From RUG12783 sp946409545 (GTDB lineage Bacteria > Bacillota_I > Bacilli_A > RF39 > UBA660), in contig CAMJWT010000024.1 in assembly GCA_946409545.1 (NCBI GenBank), positions 1 to 26,585 of the forward strand: 26,585 bases of DNA. The letters run 5' to 3'. A program made the translations under genes and the position numbers. Shown one piece after another: positions 7,848 through 15,462 of the stretch; the stretch's first letter is position 1; the number at the start of each line of letters is the position of its first letter. Below the pieces are notes generated by a model. It worked only from the letters and a program-made list of their open reading frames with translations. It was not told the DNA's origin and searched no databases.

Positions 7848-8392
7848 AAGAGTATTTAATTATTGGTTCTTTGATAATATTAATAATCGTTGTTGTGTTT
7901 GTAATTATTAATTATTTAAACCATAATGATAATTATTTAGCAAAGAAGTTATTAAAAAGAAAACCTATATATCATAATCTTATTGAAATAACTTATTCTA
8001 ATAGTGGTAATAGTAATGGTAATACTAATTTTATAACAATTGATTTAGTAAAAAAGACGATGAGAACCGAATATGCTGATTATCATAATGAACCATTAAG
8101 TATATGTGAATATAAATTAGATGAAAATATCCACAATATTGTGGATAAAATTAATGAATATAATCTTCAATCGTATCGAAATTTACCAATTGATACGAAT
8201 TGTATTGCTCTAGATGCTCCTATTAAAACATTAATACTTGTTTATAAAGAAGATAATAATGAATACATAACAATTGATTTTAATATGATGATACCTACTA
8301 AATCACGTGAAAGATTAAATGAGGTCGTAAAAGATATTATTAACTTAAAGAATACGAGTAAAGTAGTAAAAAAATATAAAGAGAAAAGATAA
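7838..8392 (+). CDS. Single-pass membrane protein of unknown function
   Basis: A 184-residue protein. Residues about 6-25 (EYLIIGSLIILIIVVVFVII) form one membrane segment. A basic stretch (KKLLKRK) follows directly, so the C-terminal domain is probably cytoplasmic by the positive-inside rule. The domain is alpha/beta-like and ends in a Lys-rich tail (KVVKKYKEKR). I know no family for it. The ATG lies ten bases inside the preceding gene and no strong ribosome site is seen, which suggests coupling to the DUF6935-like gene. The hairpin terminator begins in its final codons. Confidence 0.68.
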   Translation: MGLKEYLIIGSLIILIIVVVFVIINYLNHNDNYLAKKLLKRKPIYHNLIEITYSNSGNSNGNTNFITIDLVKKTMRTEYADYHNEPLSICEYKLDENIHNIVDKINEYNLQSYRNLPIDTNCIALDAPIKTLILVYKEDNNEYITIDFNMMIPTKSRERLNEVVKDIINLKNTSKVVKKYKEKR

Positions 8393-8406
8393 TTTTCTCT
8401 TTTTTT
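8380..8406 (+). terminator. Terminator of the DUF6935-like/membrane protein pair
   Basis: GAGAAAA (8381-8387), loop GATAA, TTTTCTC (8393-8399), then T to 8406; A8380 can pair with T8400. The stop codon lies in the loop region. Confidence 0.87.
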
Positions 8407-8414
8407 GATATAAT
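8406..8414 (+). promoter_or_regulatory. Extended -10 promoter of the zeta-like kinase gene
   Basis: TG-A-TATAAT, where the T of TG is the last T of the preceding terminator. The consensus -10 hexamer is at 8409-8414. Confidence 0.6.
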
Positions 8415-8430
8415 TTAAATAGAGGTTATA

Positions 8431-9327
8431 ATGAATGATTATAAACAAAAAGAAAGAGAAGAATTATTAATATCAAGAGGATATAACTATCAAGATGTAA
8501 TAGAACTATGTAGTTTTGATGTTAACAATCTAGAATTAATTGTTCAAAGAATATTTGATGATATTAAAAAAGATTGTAAGATGGTTAATAATCCTATTAG
8601 TATTTTTATTGGTGGTCAACCTGGAAGTGGTAAAAGTGTTGAAGCTTATCGAATTAAAAATAATTTTAATGATGATGGTATTATTGTCATTAATTTAGAT
8701 AATTATCGTTCATACCATCCTAATTATCAAAAAATGGAAGAATTAATAAAAAAACATTGGGAAGGACGATTAGAAACAAACAATGATTCAATGGGTAATG
8801 ATATTGCAGATTTTACTCATTACTTCGCTAGTGTTGTATCTGATAAAATTTTTAAGTTATCAAGTAAATTTGTTGATAATAAAGGTTATAATATTATTTT
8901 TGATTGGGGTATGAGACTTCCTCTTGAACCTTTATCAATAATGGAAGAATTATATGAAAAAGGATATACCATTAATGTTAAATTTGTTGTTGTTTATGAA
9001 AAGATAAGTAGAGAAGCTTGTAACTTAAGAGCGATGTATAAAAATCAACATATTTTAAGAAAAGTATGTGATGATTTTCATGATTTGTGTGTTAATTCTC
9101 TACCTGATAGTGCTAAAACAATTTATAGTGTTGGAACAGATAAAGGTATTATTAATGATTTTTCTTTAATCGATCGTAATGATAAAGTGATTTGGAATAA
9201 AAATAGTAATGAAGATATCAAAGATGTTTATTATAATTATCTTCATAATGATATCTATAATAATTATGAGAATAATCTTGATGATGTTATAATCATATGT
9301 AGTCTTGAAAGTAAAGGTTTTTTATAA
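8431..9327 (+). CDS. Zeta-toxin-like P-loop kinase, solitary
   Basis: A 298-residue P-loop phosphotransferase resembling the zeta/PezT toxins, which phosphorylate UDP-N-acetyl sugars. An N-terminal helical extension of about 50 residues precedes Walker A GGQPGSGKS (61-69). The zeta hallmark follows: INLDNYRSYHPNY, with Asp90 in the place of the catalytic base, Arg93 and His96-Pro97. Next comes GYNIIFDWGMRLPLEPL, where zeta proteins usually carry a Glu and a Thr before the Arg; here Asp-Trp-Gly-Met-Arg differs, so substrate binding may have changed. No epsilon- or PezA-like antitoxin gene lies on either side, and the gene has its own promoter and terminator. It may be a housekeeping or defence kinase rather than a toxin-antitoxin toxin. 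Confidence 0.82.
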   Translation: MNDYKQKEREELLISRGYNYQDVIELCSFDVNNLELIVQRIFDDIKKDCKMVNNPISIFIGGQPGSGKSVEAYRIKNNFNDDGIIVINLDNYRSYHPNYQKMEELIKKHWEGRLETNNDSMGNDIADFTHYFASVVSDKIFKLSSKFVDNKGYNIIFDWGMRLPLEPLSIMEELYEKGYTINVKFVVVYEKISREACNLRAMYKNQHILRKVCDDFHDLCVNSLPDSAKTIYSVGTDKGIINDFSLIDRNDKVIWNKNSNEDIKDVYYNYLHNDIYNNYENNLDDVIIICSLESKGFL

Positions 9328-9337
9328 ACCTTTTTTT
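9313..9337 (+). terminator. Terminator of the zeta-like gene
   Basis: AAAGGTTT (9313-9320), loop TTTAT, AAACCTTT (9326-9333) and T-run. It contains the stop codon. Confidence 0.87.
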
Positions 9338-9360
9338 AATATATAATTGTGTAAAAGAAA

Positions 9361-9390
9361 TTGTATTGCTTTTTATTTAAGGGTTATAAT
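9361..9390 (+). promoter_or_regulatory. Promoter of the permease gene
   Basis: TTGTAT (9361-9366), 18-base spacer, TATAAT (9385-9390). An inverted repeat overlaps the -10. Confidence 0.65.
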
Positions 9391-9394
9391 AACC
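9382..9394 (+). promoter_or_regulatory. Inverted repeat over the -10, possible operator
   Basis: GGTTAT-A-ATAACC is a perfect 6-bp inverted repeat centred on the -10 hexamer and just before the ribosome site. It could bind a repressor. In part it may simply reflect the AT-rich -10. Confidence 0.35.
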
Positions 9395-9407
9395 TTAAGG
9401 AGGAAAA

Positions 9408-11075
9408 ATGAAGAGAAAGAATGGTACGTTATATACCTTAATAATAATGTTTTTATTTGTAGCTTTATTAACATGGTTTTTTCCAGTAACGGTTTATCAA
9501 ACAGAATTTGCTGAACAAGGAATGGCAAGAGTTGGTTTGATGGAATTATTTACGTATCCAACGTATACATTTTATAATTTCATATATGTCTTTATATTCT
9601 TACTTTTAGTTGGTGGATTATATGGAATCTTAAAGAATATAAAAGCATATCGTGTATTGGTTGAAAGGATTGCTAATAGAGTAAAAGAAAGAGAACCTTT
9701 CTATATAATTGGAACTATTTTAGTTTTATCTATAGTAGTATCATTTACAGGTTTAACTTATGAATTATTAGCTATTATGCCATTTATTGCTACACTTGCT
9801 TTATTAAATAAAAGAGATAAAGTAACAGCAGCATTAATGACGGTAGGCCCAATTGTTGTTGGTGCTATTGGAAATACATTCTCAGTACCAATTGCAGGAG
9901 TATTTGTAAATGGTCTACAAATTGATTATAAAGATTTATTAGTTTCAAAAATAATTCTATTATTGTTAAGCTGTGTAGTATTAATAATTGCTGTTTTCTT
10001 ACATAATAGAAAGACAAAAGAAAAAGAATTAGAAGAAGAATTATTCTTTATTCCAGAAAAAGTAACTGATAAAGAAAAAGTACGTGTTTGGCCATTAGTA
10101 GTAATCCTTGGTGGTTTTGCTTTAGTTAAACTATTAGGATCAATTGGATGGCAAACAATCTTTGGATTATCTTTCTTTGCTGACTTGAAAGGAAAGATTG
10201 AGGCATATCCATTATTTAGTAAGTTAATAATGTTTATTGTATTTGGTTTAACAATTGTTATTATGCTTATTAAATATATTGTTAATAAAAAGAAAGATAA
10301 GAGTATTACTTTAAGAAAGTCTATTGGTACATTTGGAGTAGTAGTATTTGCTATAAGTATTGCTATTTTAACTTTAGTTACAGTAAAAGTATTCTTAGAA
10401 GATGCATTTAAAGTAACAACAATCTTTACTAAAGTATATAATTCTCTTGGCTTTAATAATGTTACAATCAAAGATTTATTTGGTGAAACAGTTGCTCTTG
10501 GTGAGTGGACTTATTCTGAATATATCGTTTGGTTATTCGTTCTAGAATTAGTCTTAATGATAGGATATAAAGTTAAAGTAAATGATGCTATTGAAAATGC
10601 TGGAAACGGTATGAAGAAAGTACTTTATGCTGCAATTGTTTGTATGTTTGCATATACAATCTTAGTATTAACATCAAATAATCCAGTTATGTTATCAATT
10701 CTTAAACCATTAATTAATTTAACTAATAGTTCATCTATTGCACCAGTAATAAGAATTTTTATTTATACATTTGTAACACTTATTAGTTCATTTATGAACT
10801 GTGACTTTAGTTATTTAACATATGGAGTATTTAATTTATCATTTGCAGCAAATAGTTTTGCTGGTAATACAGCAATGCTTCCAATTGTTGGATTAATACA
10901 TCAAGGGGCAATGGGCTTAGCTCTATTAATAGCTCCAACTAGTATTCCAATGTTATTTGCTCTAAATACATTAAATCTTTCTTATAAAGAATGGTTAAAG
11001 AAAACATGGTTATTATTTGTAATACTACTATATTTAGTATTAGTTGCTTCAATAGTAGCATTACTTATATATTAG
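9408..11075 (+). CDS. YfcC/DcuC-like ion-transporter superfamily permease
   Basis: A 555-residue polytopic membrane protein with roughly 12 hydrophobic segments. The N-terminus shows a short cytoplasmic tail and TM1 (LYTLIIMFLFVALLTWFFPV). The region FLLLVGGLYGIL, the Gly-rich loop TVGPIVVGAIGNTFSVPIAG and the C-terminal NSFAGNTAMLPIVGLIHQG resemble the re-entrant-loop repeats of the YfcC/C4-dicarboxylate (DcuC) type within the ion-transporter superfamily. A charged cytoplasmic loop (KTKEKELEEE) lies near residue 200. Relatives are often annotated as arginine/ornithine, dicarboxylate or short-peptide carriers; the substrate here is not readable. AAGGAGG precedes the ATG. It is a single-gene unit, ending in a strong terminator. 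Confidence 0.75.
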   Translation: MKRKNGTLYTLIIMFLFVALLTWFFPVTVYQTEFAEQGMARVGLMELFTYPTYTFYNFIYVFIFLLLVGGLYGILKNIKAYRVLVERIANRVKEREPFYIIGTILVLSIVVSFTGLTYELLAIMPFIATLALLNKRDKVTAALMTVGPIVVGAIGNTFSVPIAGVFVNGLQIDYKDLLVSKIILLLLSCVVLIIAVFLHNRKTKEKELEEELFFIPEKVTDKEKVRVWPLVVILGGFALVKLLGSIGWQTIFGLSFFADLKGKIEAYPLFSKLIMFIVFGLTIVIMLIKYIVNKKKDKSITLRKSIGTFGVVVFAISIAILTLVTVKVFLEDAFKVTTIFTKVYNSLGFNNVTIKDLFGETVALGEWTYSEYIVWLFVLELVLMIGYKVKVNDAIENAGNGMKKVLYAAIVCMFAYTILVLTSNNPVMLSILKPLINLTNSSSIAPVIRIFIYTFVTLISSFMNCDFSYLTYGVFNLSFAANSFAGNTAMLPIVGLIHQGAMGLALLIAPTSIPMLFALNTLNLSYKEWLKKTWLLFVILLYLVLVASIVALLIY

Positions 11076-11103
11076 AATGATTCATTGAATCATTCTTTTT
11101 TTA
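11074..11103 (+). terminator. Terminator of the permease gene
   Basis: GAATGATTC (11075-11083), loop ATT, GAATCATTC (11087-11095), then seven T. Confidence 0.92.
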
Positions 11104-11104
11104 T

Positions 11105-11132
11105 TTGTATTTTCTTAAAAATTAAGTATAAT
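11105..11132 (+). promoter_or_regulatory. Promoter of cysS
   Basis: TTGTAT (11105-11110), 16-base spacer, TATAAT (11127-11132). The leader to the ATG at 11151 is very short, which leaves no room for a T-box. Confidence 0.7.
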
Positions 11133-11150
11133 ATTTTGTATGGAGGCTTT

Positions 11151-12539
11151 ATGAGATTATATAATACTTTAACAAGAAAAGTTGAAGAATTTAAACCTAT
11201 GAATGCGAATGTTGTTAAAATGTATACTTGTGGACCAACGGTATATCATTTTGCGCACATAGGAAACTTAAGAAGTTATATTCAAGAAGATATTTTAGAG
11301 AAATATTTAAGGTATATTGGTTATCGTGTTGATCGTGTAATGAATATAACAGACGTTGGTCATTTGACAAGTGATGGCGACACTGGTACAGATAAAATGG
11401 TAAATAGTGCCAAAAAAGAACATAAATCTGTACTTGATATTGCTAAATACTATACAGAGTGTTTCTTCAATGATTGTTGTAAGTTAAATATTCGTAAGCC
11501 AGATACAGTTGTACCCGCAACTAGTTTAATTGATCGTTATATTATGATGATTGAAAAGTTAATTAATGATGGTTATGCCTATCCAAGTGGAGGTAATATT
11601 TATTTTGATACTTCTAAATTAAAAGATTATTATGTATTAACTAATCATAAAGAAGATGAATTAATGGTTGGTGTTAGGGACGATGTAACAGAAGATACTA
11701 ATAAACGTAATAAAGCAGACTTTGTTTTATGGTTTACTAAATCAAAATTTGAAGATCAAGAATTAAAATGGGATTCACCATGGGGAGTAGGTTATCCTGG
11801 TTGGCATATAGAATGTTCTGGTATCTCTACTAAATACCTAGGAGAATACCTTGATATTCACTGTGGAGGAGTAGATAATATTTTCCCTCATCACACTAAT
11901 GAAATCGCTCAATCCGAGGCTTTCTTAGGCCATAAATGGTGTAATTATTGGTTCCATGTAGAACACTTGAATGACAAAAATGGTAAAATGAGTAAAAGTA
12001 AAGGTGATATCTTAACCGTTGATACTTTAATTAACAAAGGATATAATCCTTTATCATATCGTTATTTTGTTTTATCTAGTCATTATCAAAAACCACTTGA
12101 ATTTAGTTATGAGAATTTAGATGGAGCCGAAAACGCTTATTTAAAACTAAAATCAAGAATCGCTAAATTAAGTAATGATGGTAATATTGAACAAGAGAAT
12201 TATGACTTATTTAATGATCAATTCTTAAAAGCAATGGATGATAATTTAAATACATCACTAGCTTTAACGGTAATCTATGATCTATTAAAAAGTGATACAA
12301 ACGATTTCACTAAGAGATTATTAATAGAAGACTTTGATACTGTACTTTCACTAGATCTTTTAAAAGAAGAAGAGAAAAAAGAAGTCGATGAAGAATACAT
12401 TAATAAGAAAATCGAAGAAAGACGTATTGCTAAAGCTAATAAAGACTTTATGCTTGCAGATAAGATTAGAGATGAATTATTACAAGAAGGAATTAAACTT
12501 CTTGATACAAGAGAAGGAACTACATATGAGATTATGTAG
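11151..12539 (+). CDS. cysS: Cysteinyl-tRNA synthetase
   Basis: Class I synthetase that charges tRNA-Cys. The 462-residue length is normal. Visible landmarks are the HIGH-type motif HIGN (36-39), KMSKS (279-283) and the zinc ligands Cys27, Cys222 (HIEC), His247 and Glu251 (PHHTNE). The C-terminal anticodon region ends with a helix typical of the family (NKDFMLADKIRDEL). The frame is open back to 11085, but this upstream part covers the terminator and promoter; ATG 11151 with GGAGG (11142-11146) is the start. In many Bacilli cysS is followed directly by mrnC and rlmB; here an NAD operon lies between them. Confidence 0.97.
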   Translation: MRLYNTLTRKVEEFKPMNANVVKMYTCGPTVYHFAHIGNLRSYIQEDILEKYLRYIGYRVDRVMNITDVGHLTSDGDTGTDKMVNSAKKEHKSVLDIAKYYTECFFNDCCKLNIRKPDTVVPATSLIDRYIMMIEKLINDGYAYPSGGNIYFDTSKLKDYYVLTNHKEDELMVGVRDDVTEDTNKRNKADFVLWFTKSKFEDQELKWDSPWGVGYPGWHIECSGISTKYLGEYLDIHCGGVDNIFPHHTNEIAQSEAFLGHKWCNYWFHVEHLNDKNGKMSKSKGDILTVDTLINKGYNPLSYRYFVLSSHYQKPLEFSYENLDGAENAYLKLKSRIAKLSNDGNIEQENYDLFNDQFLKAMDDNLNTSLALTVIYDLLKSDTNDFTKRLLIEDFDTVLSLDLLKEEEKKEVDEEYINKKIEERRIAKANKDFMLADKIRDELLQEGIKLLDTREGTTYEIM

Positions 12540-12553
12540 TTCTCTCTTTTTTT
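12511..12553 (+). terminator. Terminator of cysS
   Basis: GAACTACATA (12517-12526), 6-base loop, TATGTAGTTC (12533-12542), followed by CTCTC and a T-run. The left arm is the end of the coding region. Confidence 0.82.
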
Positions 12554-12562
12554 ATTTTGTTA

Positions 12563-12577
12563 TTAACATTTTGTTAA
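12563..12577 (+). promoter_or_regulatory. Operator 1, probable NrtR site
   Basis: TTAACA-TTT-TGTTAA, a perfect 6-bp inverted repeat ending five bases before the -35 of the NAD operon. It is identical in both arms to the second site at 12661. The assignment to NrtR is inferred from the nrtR gene in the same operon. Confidence 0.75.
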
Positions 12578-12582
12578 AAACA

Positions 12583-12611
12583 TTGACAAAGTAGTAATTA
12601 TGTAGTATATT
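12583..12611 (+). promoter_or_regulatory. Promoter of the NAD salvage operon
   Basis: TTGACA (12583-12588), 17-base spacer, TATATT (12606-12611). Transcription should start near 12618, leaving a leader of about 70 bases that contains the 12-bp palindrome AGAGAGCTCTCT (12630-12641) and operator 2. Confidence 0.85.
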
Positions 12612-12660
12612 ATAGTTGAAAAGAGAGAAAGAGAGCTCTCTAATACTTAGATTTGTGATA

Positions 12661-12675
12661 TTAACAATTTGTTAA
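12661..12675 (+). promoter_or_regulatory. Operator 2, probable NrtR site
   Basis: TTAACA-ATT-TGTTAA, with the same arms as operator 1 and its centre 98 bases downstream, just before the ribosome site of the first gene. A repressor here would act as a roadblock or form a loop with operator 1. Confidence 0.75.
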
Positions 12676-12689
12676 TAAGAGGAGGTTTT

Positions 12690-13415
12690 ATGAAAAGTTT
12701 ACAAGTTGTTACACCACATATGGAATGCTTATTTAATTGCCCATTTTGTATTGCAAAAGCTCATAATCATGAAAACAATTTTATTGATTATTACCACAAG
12801 AATAAAGAATTATGGCAAAAAAATTTTATTAACGTGTTAAAAAGTAATCCTGATTTAGCATATGTTGTTATTACAGGAACGAATGAACCTATGCAATCAT
12901 CAGAGTGTGTCCTTGATATCATTAATTTAACAAGAGAGTATCGCCCTGATATTAAAATTGAAATTCAAACTCGTTGGTACATGGAAAATGATTTATATAA
13001 CAAATTAGATGTTGTCTGCTACAGTATTTCTAATTATTTTTTCTTAGACAAGATTAAGCCAATGGGTAAAATTAGTCGATATGTCTTTATTTTAACAGAT
13101 TCTTTTAACAATAAAACTTTACAAGATATTTTAGATATCATTCCAAAAGAAGTTACACAATTAACATTTAAAACATTACAAAATAGTATTACAAATGATA
13201 CACCAATTGATGAATGGATTAATAAACATCGAATTGATCCTGAAACCCTTAATAATTTAGAAAAAGATATTAAAGCTTATCAAGGAGACTTATCTATTAG
13301 ATTAGACAAGGATTGTATGACAGCAGATAATAGATATAAAGTCTTTAGAGAAGATGGAGATGTCTATAATGACTGGGATGAACTTCCCAAAGAAAAATCA
13401 ATGATAAAGAAATAG
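12690..13415 (+). CDS. Radical SAM protein, first gene of the NAD operon
   Basis: A 241-residue radical SAM enzyme of unknown reaction. Cys13, Cys17 and Cys20 form the C-x3-C-x2-C motif (MECLFNCPFC) that holds the 4Fe-4S cluster, and ITGTNEP (61-67) fits the SAM-binding GGE-type turn. The protein has only the core barrel, with no obvious extra cluster domain, similar in size to QueE- or activase-type enzymes. The start is ATG 12690 with GGAGG (12681-12685); an in-frame TTG at 12669 lies in the operator. It is separated from the nicotinamidase gene by 13 bases and shares its promoter and operators, which suggests a role in pyridine nucleotide metabolism or a reaction needing NAD balance. The precise role is unknown. 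Confidence 0.85.
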   Translation: MKSLQVVTPHMECLFNCPFCIAKAHNHENNFIDYYHKNKELWQKNFINVLKSNPDLAYVVITGTNEPMQSSECVLDIINLTREYRPDIKIEIQTRWYMENDLYNKLDVVCYSISNYFFLDKIKPMGKISRYVFILTDSFNNKTLQDILDIIPKEVTQLTFKTLQNSITNDTPIDEWINKHRIDPETLNNLEKDIKAYQGDLSIRLDKDCMTADNRYKVFREDGDVYNDWDELPKEKSMIKK

Positions 13416-13428
13416 AAAGGAGATTATT

Positions 13429-14004
13429 ATGAAAAAAATGGTATTTGTTGTTGATATGATTAATGGATTTTGCAAGAGAGGCCCTCTTGCAAATCCAAAA
13501 GCTATGGAGATGGTTCCATTATTGCATGACTTTTTAGAAAACTTTGATGGAGAAAAAATAGAAGCTAGGGATGCACATACAGAAGATTCAGTAGAATTCT
13601 TAATATATCCTATTCATGCTTTAAAAGATGACTATGAAAGTGAAGGTATTGATGAATTAAAAGATGTTTTAGAAGGAGCTAAAATCTTTTATAAAAACTC
13701 TACTGATTTAACCGTTATTCCAGGTTTTATCGAATATATTCTTAAAGAAAAACCAGATGAAATAACAATCACTGGTTGTTGTACAGATATTTGTATTATG
13801 CAATATGCCTTGACACTAAAAGCCCTATTTAACCAATATAATATGGCTTGTGATATAATAATATATGACAACTTAGTTGATACTTATGATAGCCCTGATC
13901 ATAATAGAAATTATTATCAAGAAGCAGCTCTTAATTTAATGAGAAATGCAGGTATTATTGTTAAACATTATGAACAAAATAAAGTTATAAAGAAGGTGAA
14001 TTAA
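13429..14004 (+). CDS. pncA: Nicotinamidase (PncA-like cysteine hydrolase)
   Basis: Hydrolyses nicotinamide to nicotinate and ammonia, the first step of deamidating NAD salvage. This 191-residue isochorismatase-fold protein carries the catalytic triad Asp9 (FVVDMINGF), Lys89 (FYKNSTD) and Cys122 (CCTDIC). Metal ligands are plausible at Asp48, His50 and His63. AAAGGAG precedes the ATG. The next gene, nicotinate phosphoribosyltransferase, starts two bases after its stop, matching the pathway order. Isochorismatase-fold relatives act on other amides, but the operon makes nicotinamide the likely substrate. Confidence 0.92.
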   Translation: MKKMVFVVDMINGFCKRGPLANPKAMEMVPLLHDFLENFDGEKIEARDAHTEDSVEFLIYPIHALKDDYESEGIDELKDVLEGAKIFYKNSTDLTVIPGFIEYILKEKPDEITITGCCTDICIMQYALTLKALFNQYNMACDIIIYDNLVDTYDSPDHNRNYYQEAALNLMRNAGIIVKHYEQNKVIKKVN

Positions 14005-14005
14005 G

Positions 14006-15460
14006 ATGAAAAATAATGAAACAATGATTGTTGATATGTATGAAATACCTATGAGTCAAACATACTTTGATACGGGAGATAAAGATACTTATGTATATTT
14101 TGATGTCTTCTTTAGAAAAAATCCTTTTAATGGTGGTTACACTGTATCAGGTGGACTTGATAACATTATTGATTTTATTAATAATTTTCAATATACAGAT
14201 TCTGATATTGAATATTTAAGAAGTTTAAATAAATACAGTGAAGAATTCTTAAGTCAGTTAAAAGGAACAAGATTTACCGGAGACTTATATATGGTTCCTG
14301 ATGGAACAATCGTTTTCCCTAATGAACCAGTTTTGACTGTAAGAGCGAAAACAGTGGAAGCACAACTATTGGAAACGGCTTTATTACATCATTTTAATAC
14401 TGGATCACTTATTACTACAGCAGCCAAAAGAATAACTAATGAAGCAGGAGATGTTCCTGTTATTGAGGGAGATGATTCAGCATCTGTAATGGAATTTGGT
14501 GCTAGAAGATCCCTTAATCCAATGGAATCTGCTAAATATGGCTATATTGGTGGATGTGTTGGAACTTCACTTGTTAAAGCAGGAAAAGAATATAATATTC
14601 CTATTTTGGGAACGATGGCTCATTCTTTAGTAACGTTTTATGAGAATGAAGAAACTGCTTTTAGAAACTTTGCTAAAAGTAATCCAAATGATTGTGTTTT
14701 CTTAGTTGATACATATGATACCTTAAGAGAAGGTGTTCCTACCGCTATTAAAGTTGCTAATGAATATTTAAAACCTAATAATATTAAATTTAAAGGAATA
14801 AGAATTGATAGTGGAGATCTTGCTTATTTATCTAAAGAAGCTAGAAAGATGCTTGATGAAGCCGGATATACTGATACTGGTATTTGCTTATCAAATGGTC
14901 TTAATGAATATACTATTGCGGAATTAAAGAAACAAGGAGCTAAATTTAACTCTTTAGGAGTTGGTGATAATATTGCGCAACCTCTTGATCGTGTTGGTGG
15001 GGTTTATAAATTAGTGGCTATAGAAAGAGATAATCAAGTTATTCCTCGTATTAAAGTAAGTAATGATAGTATTAAAACGATTAATCCTGGTTATAAAAAA
15101 TTATATCGTTTCTATGACAAAGATACAGGATATGCTTTAGGTGATGTTGTTGCTTTATATGATGAAATAATTGATAAAGATAAATATACTTTAATTCATC
15201 CAATTGATACTTGGAAAACAAAAGAAATAACTAATTATGTTGTTCGTGAATTACAAGTACCAATCTTTAAAGGAGGAACTCTTGTTTATCAAGAACCAAC
15301 TGTTACTGAAAAAAGAGATTATTGTAATAAAGAATTTAAAACATTATATCCAGAGATTACAAGACTTTCTAATCCTCATGAATATTATGTTGATTTATCA
15401 AAAGAATTATTAGATTTAAAAAATAAAATGATTAATGAACATCGAGAAAGGAATAATTAA
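14006..15460 (+). CDS. pncB: Nicotinate phosphoribosyltransferase
   Basis: Condenses nicotinate with PRPP to nicotinate mononucleotide, with ATP hydrolysis. The 484-residue length fits the long Firmicute type. Landmarks are GTRFTGDLYMVPDG (87-100), EFGARRSLNP (163-172), GTMAHS with the phosphorylatable His206, and the PRPP/phosphate-binding IRIDSGDL and LGVGDNI segments. AAGGTGA lies before the ATG. It sits between pncA, which supplies nicotinate, and nadE. No nadD adenylyltransferase is present in this operon; it must be elsewhere in the genome. Confidence 0.96.
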   Translation: MKNNETMIVDMYEIPMSQTYFDTGDKDTYVYFDVFFRKNPFNGGYTVSGGLDNIIDFINNFQYTDSDIEYLRSLNKYSEEFLSQLKGTRFTGDLYMVPDGTIVFPNEPVLTVRAKTVEAQLLETALLHHFNTGSLITTAAKRITNEAGDVPVIEGDDSASVMEFGARRSLNPMESAKYGYIGGCVGTSLVKAGKEYNIPILGTMAHSLVTFYENEETAFRNFAKSNPNDCVFLVDTYDTLREGVPTAIKVANEYLKPNNIKFKGIRIDSGDLAYLSKEARKMLDEAGYTDTGICLSNGLNEYTIAELKKQGAKFNSLGVGDNIAQPLDRVGGVYKLVAIERDNQVIPRIKVSNDSIKTINPGYKKLYRFYDKDTGYALGDVVALYDEIIDKDKYTLIHPIDTWKTKEITNYVVRELQVPIFKGGTLVYQEPTVTEKRDYCNKEFKTLYPEITRLSNPHEYYVDLSKELLDLKNKMINEHRERNN

Positions 15461-15462
15461 TT

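Noticed and set aside
9926..10471. 181-codon minus-strand frame opposite the permease
   Set aside because: It is a shadow of a strongly supported permease gene; composition is what an AT-rich antisense frame gives.
11085..11150. N-terminal extension of cysS (22 residues)
   Set aside because: It would be translated from a terminator and a promoter; the conserved start with a ribosome site is ATG 11151.
11101..11150. T-box riboswitch upstream of cysS
   Set aside because: Promoter and start codon leave fewer than 20 transcribed bases of leader.
12618..12689. NAD riboswitch in the NAD operon leader
   Set aside because: The leader is short and is better explained by protein operators; I recognise no riboswitch core.
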